Origin: Takakia lepidozioides
Taxonomy: Eukaryota; Streptophyta; Takakiopsida; Takakiales; Takakiaceae
Reading direction: 5' to 3'
Length of the DNA stretch: 64,000 nt
Assembly: GCA_030704615.1 (NCBI GenBank)
Contig: CM060732.1
Coordinates: 35,319,053 to 35,383,052, forward strand
Both the position numbers and the translations under genes were made by a program. Within the stretch, counting starts at the first letter, position 1; the number at the start of each line of letters is the position of its first letter. Below the pieces are notes generated by a model that ran no database searches, was not told where the DNA came from, and saw only the letters and a program-made list of their open reading frames with translations. Of this stretch, positions 43,926-57,020 are shown piece by piece.

Positions 43926-46900
43926 AATAATGTATTTGTGTGTTTATTCACTCACTTGATTATATGGCACCCTTGTTTGAACAGTCTCATCTTGTGTGAT
44001 CCTGTAGTCAGCCACTTACTCTGTTGATGGGTAGGTGAAGTGGCATCATACTCTATGCCTCCTTTGGCAGGAGTCAACTTTTCTTTTTGCTTGAGGTTGG
44101 GTGTTACTAAAAGCAACAACTGTCCATTTTTATGTTCCTTCGATTGCTTTTCCAAATCAGGTTTATTATGTGTTATATATGTTTCTATACAGGGCAACGA
44201 TTTGCACTCCGGGAGGGAGGTTGAACAGTGGGTGCTGGGGTGGTCTCCAAGCTTCTGGGCTGATGTCACTTCAGCCATATGCTTCCAGTAATAGCCCTAC
44301 TTAGGCTCAGTTCTGCGCATCTCAACTGAGCAGTCAGTTCATCTGACCTGAGAGCTGGATAGTCCAATACACACACAACTTCTCCATCCCAGGCGTTGTT
44401 ACCGTTGCAGCTTCTACTATGTAGCTCCACATGTGTTGTCGTCCCCTGGAAATTTTGATCACAGTAGTAACTGTCAAATTAGTGACAATATCCAGCAGAG
44501 ACACCACTTGTCCTGCATGGTCATGCAGACAAATCATAAACCAGCTATTTGCAGTGAATTTCAGGCCAAGCACCGTTTAGTCCATCTTCATTTACGAGAG
44601 AGAGCTAGGGTTTTCAGTATCTTTTGTCACTTGTCTTGGACCTCCACATACAAATAAACGGGGGTGAGATCAACAACTAGCTTCACCCCGGAGTGTTCCT
44701 TTTTGTGAGAGAGACATGTCCTGTAGACAACAGAAGAGAAAAGAACAAGCTTTGAAGCGATAGGGATATGCATATAACGTGTACAAATTCATGCATATCG
44801 CAGGCAGTCGTGATATTGGAAGAGAGCTCAGACGGTTGGCAGTTGGGCGGTTGGTTACTTATAGGTTCGCACGATGAAAGAAAGGGCATGCCTTCATGTC
44901 GGGTGCTGAGTTTCGGGTGCCCGTCAATTCCCCATAAATCGATGACGTATCCTGATTTTTTGGGCCAGAATCCTCTGCCGGCTCAGGCATGAGTTCCCCG
45001 GAATTTGGATTCAAGTAGAAATTGGCCCAAATGGAAATCTATGCATGTAGATTGGTTAGAATGCTTCCAATTTTTATTATGGTAGTGAGTTTCCACGCAA
45101 GGAACAATATGACCAGAGGAATTGACATTGTGATTAAAATTTGGACACATTTGAGGCAGATTTGGGGTCAATTGTAATGGAGACCGTTTTCGACCCATCA
45201 ATTTTCCCATACAAAGCAACCCTCATGTGGTTTTGGAATTTGGTTCTGGAATTTTGGCCCAAGGTGCTCTACATGCCAGGCAATTAGAATTTGGGTATGT
45301 TGTATCAATGAAATATCATTTTGCCAGGCCAATTGCTTGGTCAAACCATTTTGTCACTCCAAAACTAGAGCAAAGTAAATATTTACAGCTTGCATTTTTG
45401 TTATAATTTTTGTAATGACACGGTGAAATCACTTGAAATTTTTACGGTAGGTTCCTCAAGTAGGTAGGATTACTTTCATACAGTTCATCCCCCTTGGATG
45501 TTTGTCAAATGTGAGATATGCCCTCAAACATGAGGGCATATTCTGTTTTGGAATGGGCCCACCAAAAACAGGCTCGTCCATTAGGGGTTAAGGATTTACA
45601 AAGTCCACCCACTGTTCAGCCACCAGCCCAATGAACAACTTGTGAATGTCGTTTTGAGGCTATTCTGGTGGGATCGCAAATTCTACATGGACCATCCCAC
45701 CACAATGGGCCCATTCCAAGCGTGTATAGTGCTGAAATACAGTTCCATGACTTAAAAAGCTACTAACATACGTTGAAAAACTCAGCATCCTCTTGGCATC
45801 AGCCCTTTACAGATGGTTGAAGGCCTTGGCAAGGCACAAGAAGGAGTGAAATTTTTAAAAATGATGTATTATAAAACTGTTTTTTTAAAGAACTTGTCCG
45901 CAAATTATATGCATATCGTCCTCTTGCACTGCCCACCTGCCAATTTCCAGGGCAATTAGCTCCAGATCCAAAAAAAAAAGAAAAAAAGAAACACCCCCAG
46001 AGAATGTTGGGCCCATTGGAAAAACATATCATTTTTTGGCAATTTTTTATAAGATTTAAGTGACGGGATCAACTCGGATTGAGGTGAGATTAGTAACACT
46101 TCATCCCCTTGGTATTACTCTTCCAACAAGTCGAAAACAATCCAATTTGGCCGACACATGTAGTGCTGCCACTTGGTCAAACCTAGGCAAATCCCTTAAC
46201 AATAACCCTCTCACACACACACACACACGTGTGAAAAAAATTTAGCATGAAAATACATAACTATCTTCACCAAAACCTGACCCCTTCATCTTCACTTTAA
46301 CTCGAAATTAAGGCAATCAGTTGCCCAACCTGCATGTGTATGACGGGCCTAGGGGGTGCACTCTTCATAAACTGTGCATATCACGTGCGTTCGCCGCCTA
46401 ATAAAAAAAACCCCCTGTATACGGGTACTTGGATAATTTATACCCCCTCTGTACATACTTTTTGAAAATTATAAAACCCCCTCCTGTAAATATACAAAAA
46501 AAATATATAATTTAAAAAAATACCCCCTTATGTATGTGTATTCCCCTTTTTAATCATTAAAAATACCCTCCAATATGTATATGTATGTTTTTATATTATA
46601 TCAAATTTATTCATTTAAAACAAAATAACATCTACTAAAATAAATAAATTTATTTATTTGCCTTTGATAAAATTGTCAAAGACTTTCCGGTCATTTGCAT
46701 CAAGTACATATGTGTTTGACTTGACATTGTACTTTAAACATATGCGATAATGGTCAACCATCATGTTAGCCGTCAAATCGTACGTATAGACCCCTCCTCA
46801 AACCTTTTGGTATCATGCTAACCCATGAGATTTAGCTCATCACCTAGAATTTTTGCTCGGATGCATTTGTATGTGACACATTGCATAATGAACACAAAAC

Positions 46901-47488
46901 CAAGCATGTTCTGTGATGCATCTCCTCGTGACTTTTACTTCCAACTCTTCTTCTATGATGAGTTCACCGGCAAAATGCAATGAAAGCATTTCAAATCATA
47001 CCTTAATATGTCAATGACAGGGCACCCGGGTTGGAAGGTTCCAAAATTCTGTTTTTTACAGCCCTATAGGCTGTCCAAGCAAGGACTACGCTGATAAGAG
47101 GATGAAATGTGTACAGAAGCAAGTACTTCATTGATTAGTCTGGCGCTGCTAATTCCTGCTGCTGCTATTAACCAAGTGCTGCTACTTCCACTGCTGGTAG
47201 CCCTCTTGGGTGATCCTGAACCCACATTCCATCCCTGCATCAGCAGCTAGCCCTTCATCCACACTAACAAATTTGAATATAAGTTTTGTCAAACCCCCTT
47301 ATACGATGTTGCATGAAGAAAGCTCACATTGTTGACGATGTTGTCCCACCGTTAGCTATGGAAAATATTTATAGAACTGCCAGCGCTGTTCCATCCTCCA
47401 AATCTGGCCTTTTGGATGATTCTGCACCCACAATCCTCTTCTTGCATCAACAACTAGCTCTTCCTCCACACTAACAATGCATACATCA
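43926..47488. other. Gene-poor stretch left of the gypsy nest
   Basis: No supportable gene. AT-rich sequence at 46390-46690, a short (AC)n at 46212-46228, and a diverged duplication: about 80 bp near 47195-47275 recur near 47395-47475, just before the LTR (both contain CATCCACACTAACAA or CTCCACACTAACAA). Confidence 0.45.
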
Positions 47489-48391
47489 TGTCACGGACAT
47501 AGCCCAGATGAACTTACAAGGAGTAAATACCAGTGGTTACCAAATTACCATATTATCAAAAGTTATCATGATCTATCATGATTTATCACAAGTTATCATT
47601 AGTTACCAAGTTATCGGGAGTTTACCAAATTACCGAGAGTAACTTGGGAAACTACTCAGGAAGCTTTCTTTTGAGGAAACTTCTCTATCAAGATACCTCA
47701 TTTGTTCAAGAAAACTTCTCCATCAAGATACCTCCTTTGTTTAAGGAAATTTCTCCATCAAGAAACCGCCTCTGGGGAAGCCTTTTAGGGAACCTCTTAG
47801 TAGCCAATGTCAAGGACGAGAACATGACTGAACAGAAACAAGAAATAAGACTAGAGATACAAGGCTAGACAAGAAGTCAAGGTCGGCATGGCCGAATGCA
47901 CGTTGAATAAATAAGAATCAAGACGATCTTTATAATAATGAACAAGAGTACAAGATATTGGAACACGACTTGAATACTGGAATGCTGGAAACTGGACTGG
48001 AGTACCAGATACTGGAAACTGGGCTAGGGTACTGGGAACTGGAAATAAGAGTAGCTTGAACTGGTGTTGGCGAGACTGAAGAGTATCCAGTCTCGCCTCC
48101 TATATATACTTGCTACTAAGAAGCTTCCCTAAGAAGCTTCCCCTATGGAGGTTGCTTGCTGGAGAAGTTTCCAAGATTAAACAAAGGTTTTTTGATGGAG
48201 AAGCTTCCTTAAACAAATGAGGTATCTTGATGGAGAAGTTTCCTCCAAAAGAAGCTTCCTGAGTAGTTTCCCAAGTTACTCTTGGTAATTTGGTAAACTC
48301 CCGGTAATTTGATAAATAATGGTAAGTCATGGTAACTTGGTAACTTTTGGTATTTACTCCTGGTAAGTTCCTCTGGGCTATGTCCGTGACA
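47489..48391 (-). repeat. 3' LTR of gypsy element A, with long inverted arms
   Basis: It starts and ends with TGTCACGGACATAGCCCAG and its complement, so it reads TG...CA on the minus strand. A purine-rich tract (minus-strand TAGAGGAGGGGGG) abuts it at 48392-48407, as expected for a polypurine tract. A TATATATAGG lies on the minus strand at about 48100-48112. The outer ~300 bp at each end are imperfect inverted copies of each other, which is not normal for an LTR. Confidence 0.75.
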
Positions 48392-48407
48392 TCACCCCCC
48401 TCCTCTA

Positions 48408-49071
48408 GCGCCGAGTTCCTCGAGGAGCGGTAAAATCTTGGACTTGCTTAGAGTTGGAGAAAATCCAAAATCCGACGAATGGTACTTGCCAAGTATTCGG
48501 CTTTTCGTTCTTGACTCAAATGATTTATAGGTCCCTGCAACCATCGATAGTGTCCAACACCTTGAACTTGGGACCACGCAGTGATTGAGCATTCTGATTT
48601 TCGAACTGCCTTCAAACATGATTTTGTTGCCCTCTGGGTCTGAAGCATCAACCTCCAACAGAATTATCAGACTTTGAGTAGGCTCCACTTGCCATTGTAC
48701 GGGGTCCAGACGAGGAAGTACGCGTCGCATTGGTGGCCCATCGTCTCGAGAGCGTCGGCGTGATGTTGAAGGTCGTGAGAGTCGGAACGGCTGATCTGGT
48801 AGCTGGGTAAGCGACAACTCCAATGTATCTGGTTCCTACGACTTCATACTTCCAATACAAGATGCAAGAGTGCTGGAAATGTAGCTATATATACTGATGT
48901 GTGGTACTTCTCCCTCCTTAGCGTGTATCAGGTAAGTCTTTACCTTGAAGCTAACTTGGCTGGCATCATCGTTGTGACGTCTTATTGACGTGTAGCTCGG
49001 GGCTTAGCTGGATATCGTTGATGAAACTTTTGGACTTTGTCAGATGCATTGGCGAGGTTGGATGAAGGTTC
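48408..49071. other. Element A tail between chromodomain and 3' LTR
   Basis: It continues after the chromodomain (minus strand ...EPSSNLANASDKVQ in a shifted frame) and then runs without recognisable domains to the polypurine tract. A 143-residue minus-strand open frame here ends in the purine tract and is not recognisable. Confidence 0.5.
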
Positions 49072-50026
49072 TCACGTTCGTTCGATGATGTCGTAGCCTT
49101 TCCAATGTACGAAATACTCAAGACGTTTATACTTGATGTGAGAGTCTAAGACTTCATCGACTTCATACTCAATTTCCTGATTGACTTCGATTGGTGGAGG
49201 TGGTATGGAAACTCTTCCTGGAATATTCGATGGATGATACAACTCCAATAATGAAACATGAAAGACTGGATGGATGCGCATACTTCGTGGGAGTTCAAGC
49301 CGAAAACTGACCGGATTTATTTGTCGAATAATTTTGAATGAGCCCAGACGTTGATAATCCAACTTCCTTGATGGTCGCGAGGTTTGTATGTCCTGTCGAA
49401 AAAACCACACATGATCTCCGACCTTGAACTGGGATTGGAGTTGGCGACGTTGATCTGCATACTCCTTGTATTATTTTTGAGCTTCTGCGAGGTGGAATGT
49501 AAGCTCCTTGTGAATCGTAGCAAGATAAGTAGCAAGGTTTTTTGCAGCAGGGCTTCCAACAGTCTTCATGTGGAAAGGGTTTGCTCGAGGATGATGACCA
49601 TAATTGGAGAAAAATGGAGTTTGCTGGGTCGAAGAATATATAGTGTTGTTGTAGGCAAACTCAGCCAATGACAGAAGGTCCGTCCAATTATCTTGGTGAT
49701 AATTTATCGTACAGCGAAGATACTGCTCTAAAATCTGGTTTACACGTTCGGTTTGACCATCAGTCTGTGGATGATAGCTGTAGAAAGGTTGATCTTAGTA
49801 TCTAATATGTGAAATAATCCCCTCTAGAAATTTGATATAAACTATGGTCATCGATCAGATACGATGTCCTTCAGGAGTCCATGAATGCGGTAGATATTAT
49901 TGAGGAAGAGTCTTGCAGTTTCCTCGCCGGTAACTGTCTTATTACATGGAATGAAATGTGTCATCTTCGTAAAACGATCTACAATAACAAGGATTGAATT
50001 TGTGGTCTTAGAAATTGGAAGGTCTG

Positions 50027-50750
50027 TGTCGCGGCCCTTTGCCTTGAGGGCAGGGGGTCGGGACACATGAGGGGCTGCCCCTGTGGTGGGGGCAGCGGCA
50101 GCGATAGGTAAAGGGGGCTGAAGCACCCTTGAGTGCCCAAGGCACTCAGGGAAGCGGAGTCGCTCACTAGGTGGAGCCCCGCACACCGGGTTGCGGTGGG
50201 GGTGGCTCCACAAGGGGTGGTGGTAGCTTAGTGGGACTTAGTGGGGGTGGCATAGGACTCACCATGGGGGCGGAGACCTTATGGTGGGAGTCGTGGGGAG
50301 TCTTGGGACTCATCACGGTCCATAGGGGCCGTGGTGAGCGGGCCAAGACTCATTGCGACTCACCACCGGGAATCGAGGGTCTTCGTGGTGGTTCGCCATA
50401 AAATGGCATGGCTGGTTGTGAAACCCCGCGGACAGCTACAGAAGTATATATAGGGAGTAGTAACCCCGAGAACGGTGCAAGCCCGTTGGTGACCAAAAAC
50501 TAGTGAGTAAACGAGCGAGCCGGAAAGCGACCAAAAAGTGGGGAGCTGTTCCGGACTGCCATCTACCAAAGGGAATTCCACTAGGCCCAAATAGGTGGAG
50601 GGTCTTTCGGAAGAGCAAAGGGGGACCGTTATGTCCCGGTGAGCAGCCGAAGCTCCAAGTTGGCCCGGCGGCCGGTTGGGAGTCAGGCGCGCGCATCAAA
50701 GCGAGTATCTATGACTTGAGGGGGAGCTTACCGAAGTGAGGTGCGCGACA
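50027..50750 (+). repeat. 5' LTR of gypsy element B
   Basis: It starts TGTCGCGGCCC and ends GTGCGCGACA, giving a 7-bp terminal inversion. A TATATATAGG promoter box lies at about 50445-50454. It matches 56287-57020 with numerous small indels and substitutions. Confidence 0.88.
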
Positions 50751-50752
50751 CT

Positions 50753-50764
50753 TGGTATCAGAGC
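50753..50764 (+). promoter_or_regulatory. Primer binding site, initiator tRNA-Met
   Basis: TGGTATCAGAGC lies two bases after the 5' LTR. It is complementary to the 3' end of plant initiator tRNA-Met, the usual primer of plant gypsy elements. Confidence 0.92.
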
Positions 50765-50805
50765 TTAGAGTTCAGTACGCGATCGTCCTTGGGATTGGCC
50801 TCATC

Positions 50806-53800
50806 ATGGGGTCGGGCAAGCCGAAGCGAAAGCGGAACGGCCCAAAAGATGATGATCCCGGTGAGCCCGATGGGGGCGGCGTGTCACCGAGGCGGCCGTT
50901 TGAGGAAGCGATGCATGTTTCCAAGAACGAGGCCGCCCAAGAGCGGGAGGAATCCAAGGAGTCGAAGCCCGAGGAATCCTTGAGAGCTCCGACAAACCAA
51001 GAGATGCCTCCCATGCCGACGGCCTTTTGGGAAGGGTTGTTGGCGCAGTTTGGCGGGACGTTGAAAGACGTGTTGAAGGCGGCTAATGCCACTTCCGCTA
51101 AGGCAAAGTTTAAGGTGAAGCCTAAGGAACCCGGCACCTTCGAGGGCGTCCGAAATCGGAAGGCACTCAACACCTGGCTCTTGGAGCTAGAGCAGTACTT
51201 CCGGGCGGCCAAGTTGAGTGACGAGGATCGGGTGGAAGTGGCTCCCACCTATTTGAGGGGCTATGCTCAACAATGGTGGCAGAAACGCCTTCACGACCGA
51301 GGTCCAAGCCCGGAAACCTTGAACTGGAGTGGGTTCAAGGAATTGATGAAGAGACAGTTTGTGCCCCTCAACGCGTCCTGGCTGCCCGGGACAAGATGAG
51401 GAATTTGAAGCAAACAGATGACATTCGGGGATATGTCCAGGCTTTCAATGTGCTGTTGCTCAAAGTCGCGGACATGGCAGAACCAGAAATGGTCTTCAAC
51501 TTTGTGGCGGGACTGGCCCCATGGGCCAGGCGGAAGTTGGAGGAGAAGCCACCCAAGACTTTGAACGAGGCTATTGAGAGGGCTGAATGTTTCTCAGATG
51601 TCCCTAGGGGTGAAAGACAAGGCCGTACGGAGCTGAACCACAAGAAGATTCGGCGGGAAGGTGACTCCTTCCGACCGGAAAAGAAGTGGGATAGGCCACG
51701 CGGCAAAATGGCACGTGGAAATCGAAGGGAGGGCCTTCACACGTCAAGGCGGCACCCGGTGCTTCGAAAGGAAAAGCGGGTGGAGCGGCTTATGGCGGAC
51801 AGAAGGCGACCTTTGATGGAGTGTGTTTCAATTGCGGGGAGCCCGGGCACATGGCCAAGAAGTGCACGAAGCCCCGGCAATTGAACATGACTCGGGCGAC
51901 CACGGAGCTGTCGGAAGATACCATCAGTCGCTTGGTGGAAGCGGTGGTCGCCAGGACTTGCAAGGTAGGCAAATTTTCTTGTGAGTTGTATCAGGAAACT
52001 GGCGCCTTACGAAAAGGGAGTCAGTTATTGTTCGTGGATGGGATAATATCCGGAACTAATGTGTCGTTGTTGGTGGACACAGGAGCGTCGCACTCCTTCA
52101 TGACACCGGCAACGGCACAAAAGCTGGGACTCCGACAAGTGACGTGCGGGCCTCTATTGAGGTGCGTTCTGCCAAAGGAGAACCACAGTTGGCGACAAGG
52201 TTGGCGATTGATGTTCCCTTCAACTGGGGAGTTGGGAGGGACGTGAGAACTTCACCATCTGCGAGATCGATGGAGTGGATCTCATTTTGGGGATGACCTT
52301 TTTGAGCAAATCCGGAGCGGTCATAGATGGCCGCAAGAGAGTAGTCACGCTGCCATGTGGGAATGGTGGCGAGGTTTTACAAGTGTCAGAAACGCCCAAA
52401 TCCGTGGGAGGGCGAATAAACCTTCTGTCAGCAAAGGAGTGGGCCGTGGAGGAGGCACACGAGCCCCAGTTTTGCTTTACATTAGAGAAGTGAAAGGAGA
52501 AGGCGATGGGGAGCCGAGCCCAGATTGGATCAAGGGGATTTTGGAGAAATACCAGGATGTGATGCCGGAGGATTTACCAAGCGGCTTGCCACCGCGAAGA
52601 GGAGTTGACCACAAGATTGAGGTGATACCGGGATCGAAACCGCCTGCCAAGGCGCCCTACCGGTTGAGCCACAGAGTTGGTCGAGCTGAAGACTCAGCTC
52701 AAGGATCTAATGTCAAAGGGGTACATCCGGCCGAGTAAGTCACCTTACGGAGCCCCGGTGCTATTTGCAGACAAGAAGGATGGGACGCTGCGGATGTGTG
52801 TCGATTACAGGGCTCTGAATAAGGTGACTATCAAAAACCGATACCCTTTGCCAAGGATCGACGACCTCTTCGATCGGTTGGCAGGAGCGAAGTATTTCAG
52901 CCGGATCGACTTGCGCTCCGGCTATCACCAAATTCGGGTGGCGGAAGGAGATGAGGAGAAGACCGCGTGCAGGACAAGGTATGGTTCATATGAGTTCTTG
53001 GTGATGCCTTTTGGGCTCACCAATGCACCAGCGACATTTAGCACGCTGATGAACAGCCTTTTCCAGGAGTGGTTGGATGACTTTGTGATCGTGTTACATC
53101 GACGACATCTTGGTGTACTCGAAAACAAAGGAGGAGCACCTGGAGCACCTCAAAAGGGTGTTCCAAAAATTGCGGGAGGGAAGCTGTATGCCAAAGCTTC
53201 AAAGTGCGAATTCGGGTCACAAAAGTGGAGTTCTTGGGGCATGTGATTACACAGGATGGGATCAAAATGGATGACAGAAAGGTGAGGGGCGATCTTGGAC
53301 TGGGAGCCTCCGACTTCGGTCCCGGGAGTGCGATCCTTCCTAGGACTCGCCTCCTATTACCGGAAGTATGTGAGAAATTTCGCCAAGATCGCGGGGCCGC
53401 TGTCGGACCTTCTGTGTAAATCCAAAGTCTGGGTATGGAACACATTTTGTGGCCAAGCTTTTGCTGAATTGAAAGCAGCGGATGACGGAAGCTCCAGTCT
53501 TGAAAATCCGGAGTTCGATCGTCCGTTTGAGATTCATACAGATGCATCGGACTTCGCGATTGGGGGTGTACTTATGCAAGATGGACGTCCAGTGGCTTAC
53601 GAAAGTAAGAAACTGAATGAAGTGGAGCGACGGTGGCGCCGACGCACGAAAAAGAGATGAAGGCGGTGGTGCATTGCCTTGAGCTCTGGCGCCACTATGT
53701 TGGTTCCAACCCAGTGAAGGTGTTCACGGACAATGTCACGGTGAAGTATTTTGCCACGCAGCCCAAGTTGTCCCCAAAACAACTTAGGTGGCAAGATACT

Positions 53801-55366
53801 TTGGCAGTGTTCGACGTGGATATCCAGTACAAACCGGGACGAGACAATGTGGTGGCCGATGCTTTAAGTAGAAAAGCAGCAGCTCTTGTTGGTGTACAAG
53901 GGCGAGACGGGCTCCAAAGGAAGATCCGGAAGGCTTGCCGGAAGGATGAGCTGGCAAAGTCCGTGATGCAGGACTTGAGAATGGGGGTTAAATCGCAGTT
54001 CCACTTGCAAAATGGACTGCTCCGGTATAAGCAAAAGCGTCTCTACGCTGCCGAAGGGAGGGATCAGAGATAGTCTCTTGAGAGAATGCCATGATAGCCC
54101 GCTTGCGGGCCACGGTGGAGCAAGCGCACTGCGGCACTCTTGAAGAAAGAGTATTTCTGGCCAAACTGAGGGAGGAGCAGAGGAGTATGTCAAGACATGC
54201 ACCACATGCCAACAAAACCGGAGCGAGTACACAAAAGCAAGCGGGGCTGTTACAACCCTTGCCGATTCCAGAGGGGACTTGGAAAGCGTCTCGATGGATT
54301 TCATGACTGCTATGCCGCTGTCAAAAGGATTCGATGCAATCATGGTGGTGGTAGATAGGTTCAGTAAAATGGGCCATTTCATCCCCACCAAGGAGACGGC
54401 AACGGCGCAGGAGACAGGGCGACTTTACTTCGCCCACGTCTTAAAGCATCATGGAGTCCCGAAGGATATTGTCTCGGACCGCGATCCAAAGTTTACGAGT
54501 AAATTCTGGAGAGCACTTTGGAAGAAGATGGGGACGAGGCTGAAGATGAGCACTGCCTTCCGACCTATGACCGACGGCCAAACAGAAAGGGTGAATTCCG
54601 TAGTGAAGCAGATCTTGCGGAATTACGTGTCGGCATACCAAACAGACTGGGTGGAACACTTAGACGCGGCAGAGTTCTGTTATAATAACACAGAACACTC
54701 CGCAACGGGAGTTTCCCCTTTCGTATTGTCTATGGAAAAGCACCTCTGGTGCCGACAAGTTGGGCCGCCCAGGACGTTGAGGAACCGGCAGTAGCGGCGG
54801 TACTGGAAGAACGCGAGCGTTTGTTGAAGCTCGCAAAGTACAACATTGCCAAAGCTAGGAAACGGTATGAAAGGCAGGCGAATCGGAAGCGGAGGGAAGT
54901 GAAGTTTGACAGGCACGCGAGGTCTGGTTGAACATCAAGAATTTCCGACTACCTCCGGAAGTGAGTCCGAAGTTCGTACCTCCGTATGCGGGACTCTTTT
55001 CGCATTCGGAAGGTTATGAATGAGGATGTGTATGAATTGGAGCTGCCGGCAAACAACAAGGTGCACCCAGTATTCCATGTCTCCCTTTTGAAGCCTTACT
55101 TCAAAGATGACGCACGTCCGAATCGGCATCAAGTGTTGCGTCCGCCACCTATGCTGTTGGATCATGAAAATGAACCTGAGTACGAGGTGGAGGCAATACT
55201 TAAGTCGAGGAGGTTCAAGAACCGAGAAACGGAGTATCTCGTCAAATGGAAGGGCTATCATCATGTGGAGGCATCTTGGGTGCGTGCCTCAGGAAATGGG
55301 AAACGCATCCGAGGCGTCGATGCCAGCGTTCGAAGGGCGACCTCAAAAAAGCGGAAGAAACGTTGA
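50806..55366 (+). pseudogene. Gag-pol of gypsy element B, frameshifted
   Basis: Gag begins at the ATG at 50806 (MGSGKPKRKRNG) with a capsid part (NTWLLELEQYFRAAKLSDED, then YAQQWWQKRL). A zinc knuckle CFNCGEPGHMAKKC (~51824) precedes the protease VDTGASHSFM (~52075). [22 protein letters not shown], then [17 protein letters not shown] (52798-53058). The YIDD box is shifted by an extra T at about 53095. RNase [19 protein letters not shown] (~53530) and YKPGRDNVVADALSRKAA (~53830). Integrase: [35 protein letters not shown] (54340-54595). Chromodomain: EYEVEAILKSRRF then LVKWKGYHHVEASWV (55180-55280). About eight or more frame changes separate these blocks, so it is a dead copy. Confidence 0.9.
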
Positions 55367-56286
55367 TGGGGACATCAACCTTGGAGCGTGGGGGAGGAAA
55401 TGCATTGCTTAGCCCGGTTTAGCTAGCTTAGGAATCCAATTGCAAAAACTTGTATTGTACAAAAATTTGTTATAAAAGAAATGGGTTCCAAATATTGTGC
55501 TACCTATTGTGTTTGGAATGGTGATGCATGGTGTGGTTGGCTAGTGTGTAGAATGCATGCTAGCTTACAAAAGTGGGAGAGGTAAATTGGGTTAATTGTG
55601 TGTTTGCGCAGTGCCGAAATCGGGTGACTCCCATCCAAAGGGCAATGAAACTTGCGCCTTCTTTGGGAGTTCACGTGCTAGTGCGCACCTTGGCGCGTGC
55701 GCGTACTATAACTGCCGCTACCGAGGGGGTTGCCTTGTAGTGCGGGCTAACGCGGAAGCTACGTGCTTCCGTTCACGTACTATAATCGTCGTGTAGCCTC
55801 GGGACGAAATCGTAGTGCGGCTTCGGCGCTTTCGGCGTGTTTCCGTACCTCAGGCCCAGCTTCCAAGTGGACCCAATTGTCTTTTGATTGGGGCGCACGG
55901 TTGGTTCAAGGTTATCTTCCTAGTCAAAGAGGGTTCCAGATGAACCCTTGCTCAAGGTGATGCCAAAAGCGCCATCATGAGCGATCGCAAGCAATGTTGT
56001 TGCAGTAAGGCGATTCGATCCTCGAGGAGGATCGTTCCTTGGCCTTGAAGTAGGCCAAGAAGAGTGCACTGGGAGGAGCTGAGAGGCCCACCCTTGGCCG
56101 AGACTTTGGAGGAAGTCGGCCGAACTAGCTAGTGAGAGAGTAGAGTCAAGTGTGGGGTTTGGTTCTTTGCCATGGGACGCCATGGTACAGAAACAAACTC
56201 CTTGATGTGGGACACACAACTTGGATGTTCGTTTCTACAAAATGGACAAGTCGATGAGGACATCGACTCCCTGTTGGTAGGGTGTG
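55367..56286. other. Element B non-coding tail before the 3' LTR
   Basis: About 920 bp between the chromodomain stop and the 3' LTR with no domain. Two near-repeats, GTACTATAACTGCCGCTACCGAGG (~55701) and GTACTATAATCGTCGTGTAGCC (~55777), are short internal duplications. I see no convincing purine tract directly before the LTR. Confidence 0.5.
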
Positions 56287-57020
56287 TGTCGCGGCCCTTT
56301 GCTTGAGGCAGGGGGTCGGGACACATGAGGGGCTGCCCCTGTGGTGGGGGCAGCGCGCAGCGATAGGTAAAGGGGGCTGAAGCACCCTTGAGTGCCCAAG
56401 GCACTCAGGGAAGCGGAGTCGCTCACTAGGTGGAGCCCCGCACACACGGGTTGCGGTGGGGGTGGCTCACACAAGGGGTGGTGGTAGCTTATGGGACTTA
56501 GTGGGGTGGCATAGGACTCACCATGGGGCGGAGACCTCGTGGTGGGAGTCGTGGGAGTCTTGGGACTTCATCACGGTTCCATAGGGGCCGTGGTGAGCGG
56601 GCCAAGACTTACCGCGACTCACCACTGGAAATCGAGGGTCTTCGTGGTGGTTCGCCATAAAATGACATGGCTGGTTGTGCCACCCCGCGGACAGCTACAG
56701 AAGTATATATAGGGAGTAACCCCGCCGAGAACGGTGCAAGCCCGTTGATGACCAAAAACTAGTGAGTAAGCGAGCGACCGGGAAAGCGACCAAAGAGTGG
56801 GGAGCTGTTCCGGACTGCCATCTACCAAAGGGAATTCCACTAGGCCCAATAGGTGGAGAGGTCTTTCGGAAGAGCAAAGGGGGACCCGTTATGTCCCGGT
56901 GAGCAGCCGAAACTCCAAGTTGCGCCGCGGCCGGGTTCAGGGGAGTCAGGCGCGCGCGCATCACAAGCGAGATATCCTATGACTTGAGGGGGGAGCTTTA
57001 CCGAAGTGAGGTGCGCGACA
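56287..57020 (+). repeat. 3' LTR of gypsy element B
   Basis: Second copy of the 50027-50750 LTR, with the same TGTCGCG...CGCGACA ends and its own TATATATAGG (~56704-56713). Differences from the 5' LTR are mostly single-base indels and scattered substitutions. Confidence 0.88.

Larger units (their letters stand above)
50027..57020 (+). mobile_element. Gypsy chromovirus B (plus strand), complete with both LTRs
   Basis: Two LTRs (50027-50750 and 56287-57020) flank a tRNA-iMet primer binding site, gag, protease, RT, RNase H, integrase and chromodomain in the Ty3/gypsy order. It sits inside element A's integrase, splitting the reading between MDFI and SKTTNS. I could not see a clean 5-bp target duplication: the left flank ends GGTCTG and the right begins CGTAATAAAG. 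Confidence 0.9.
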
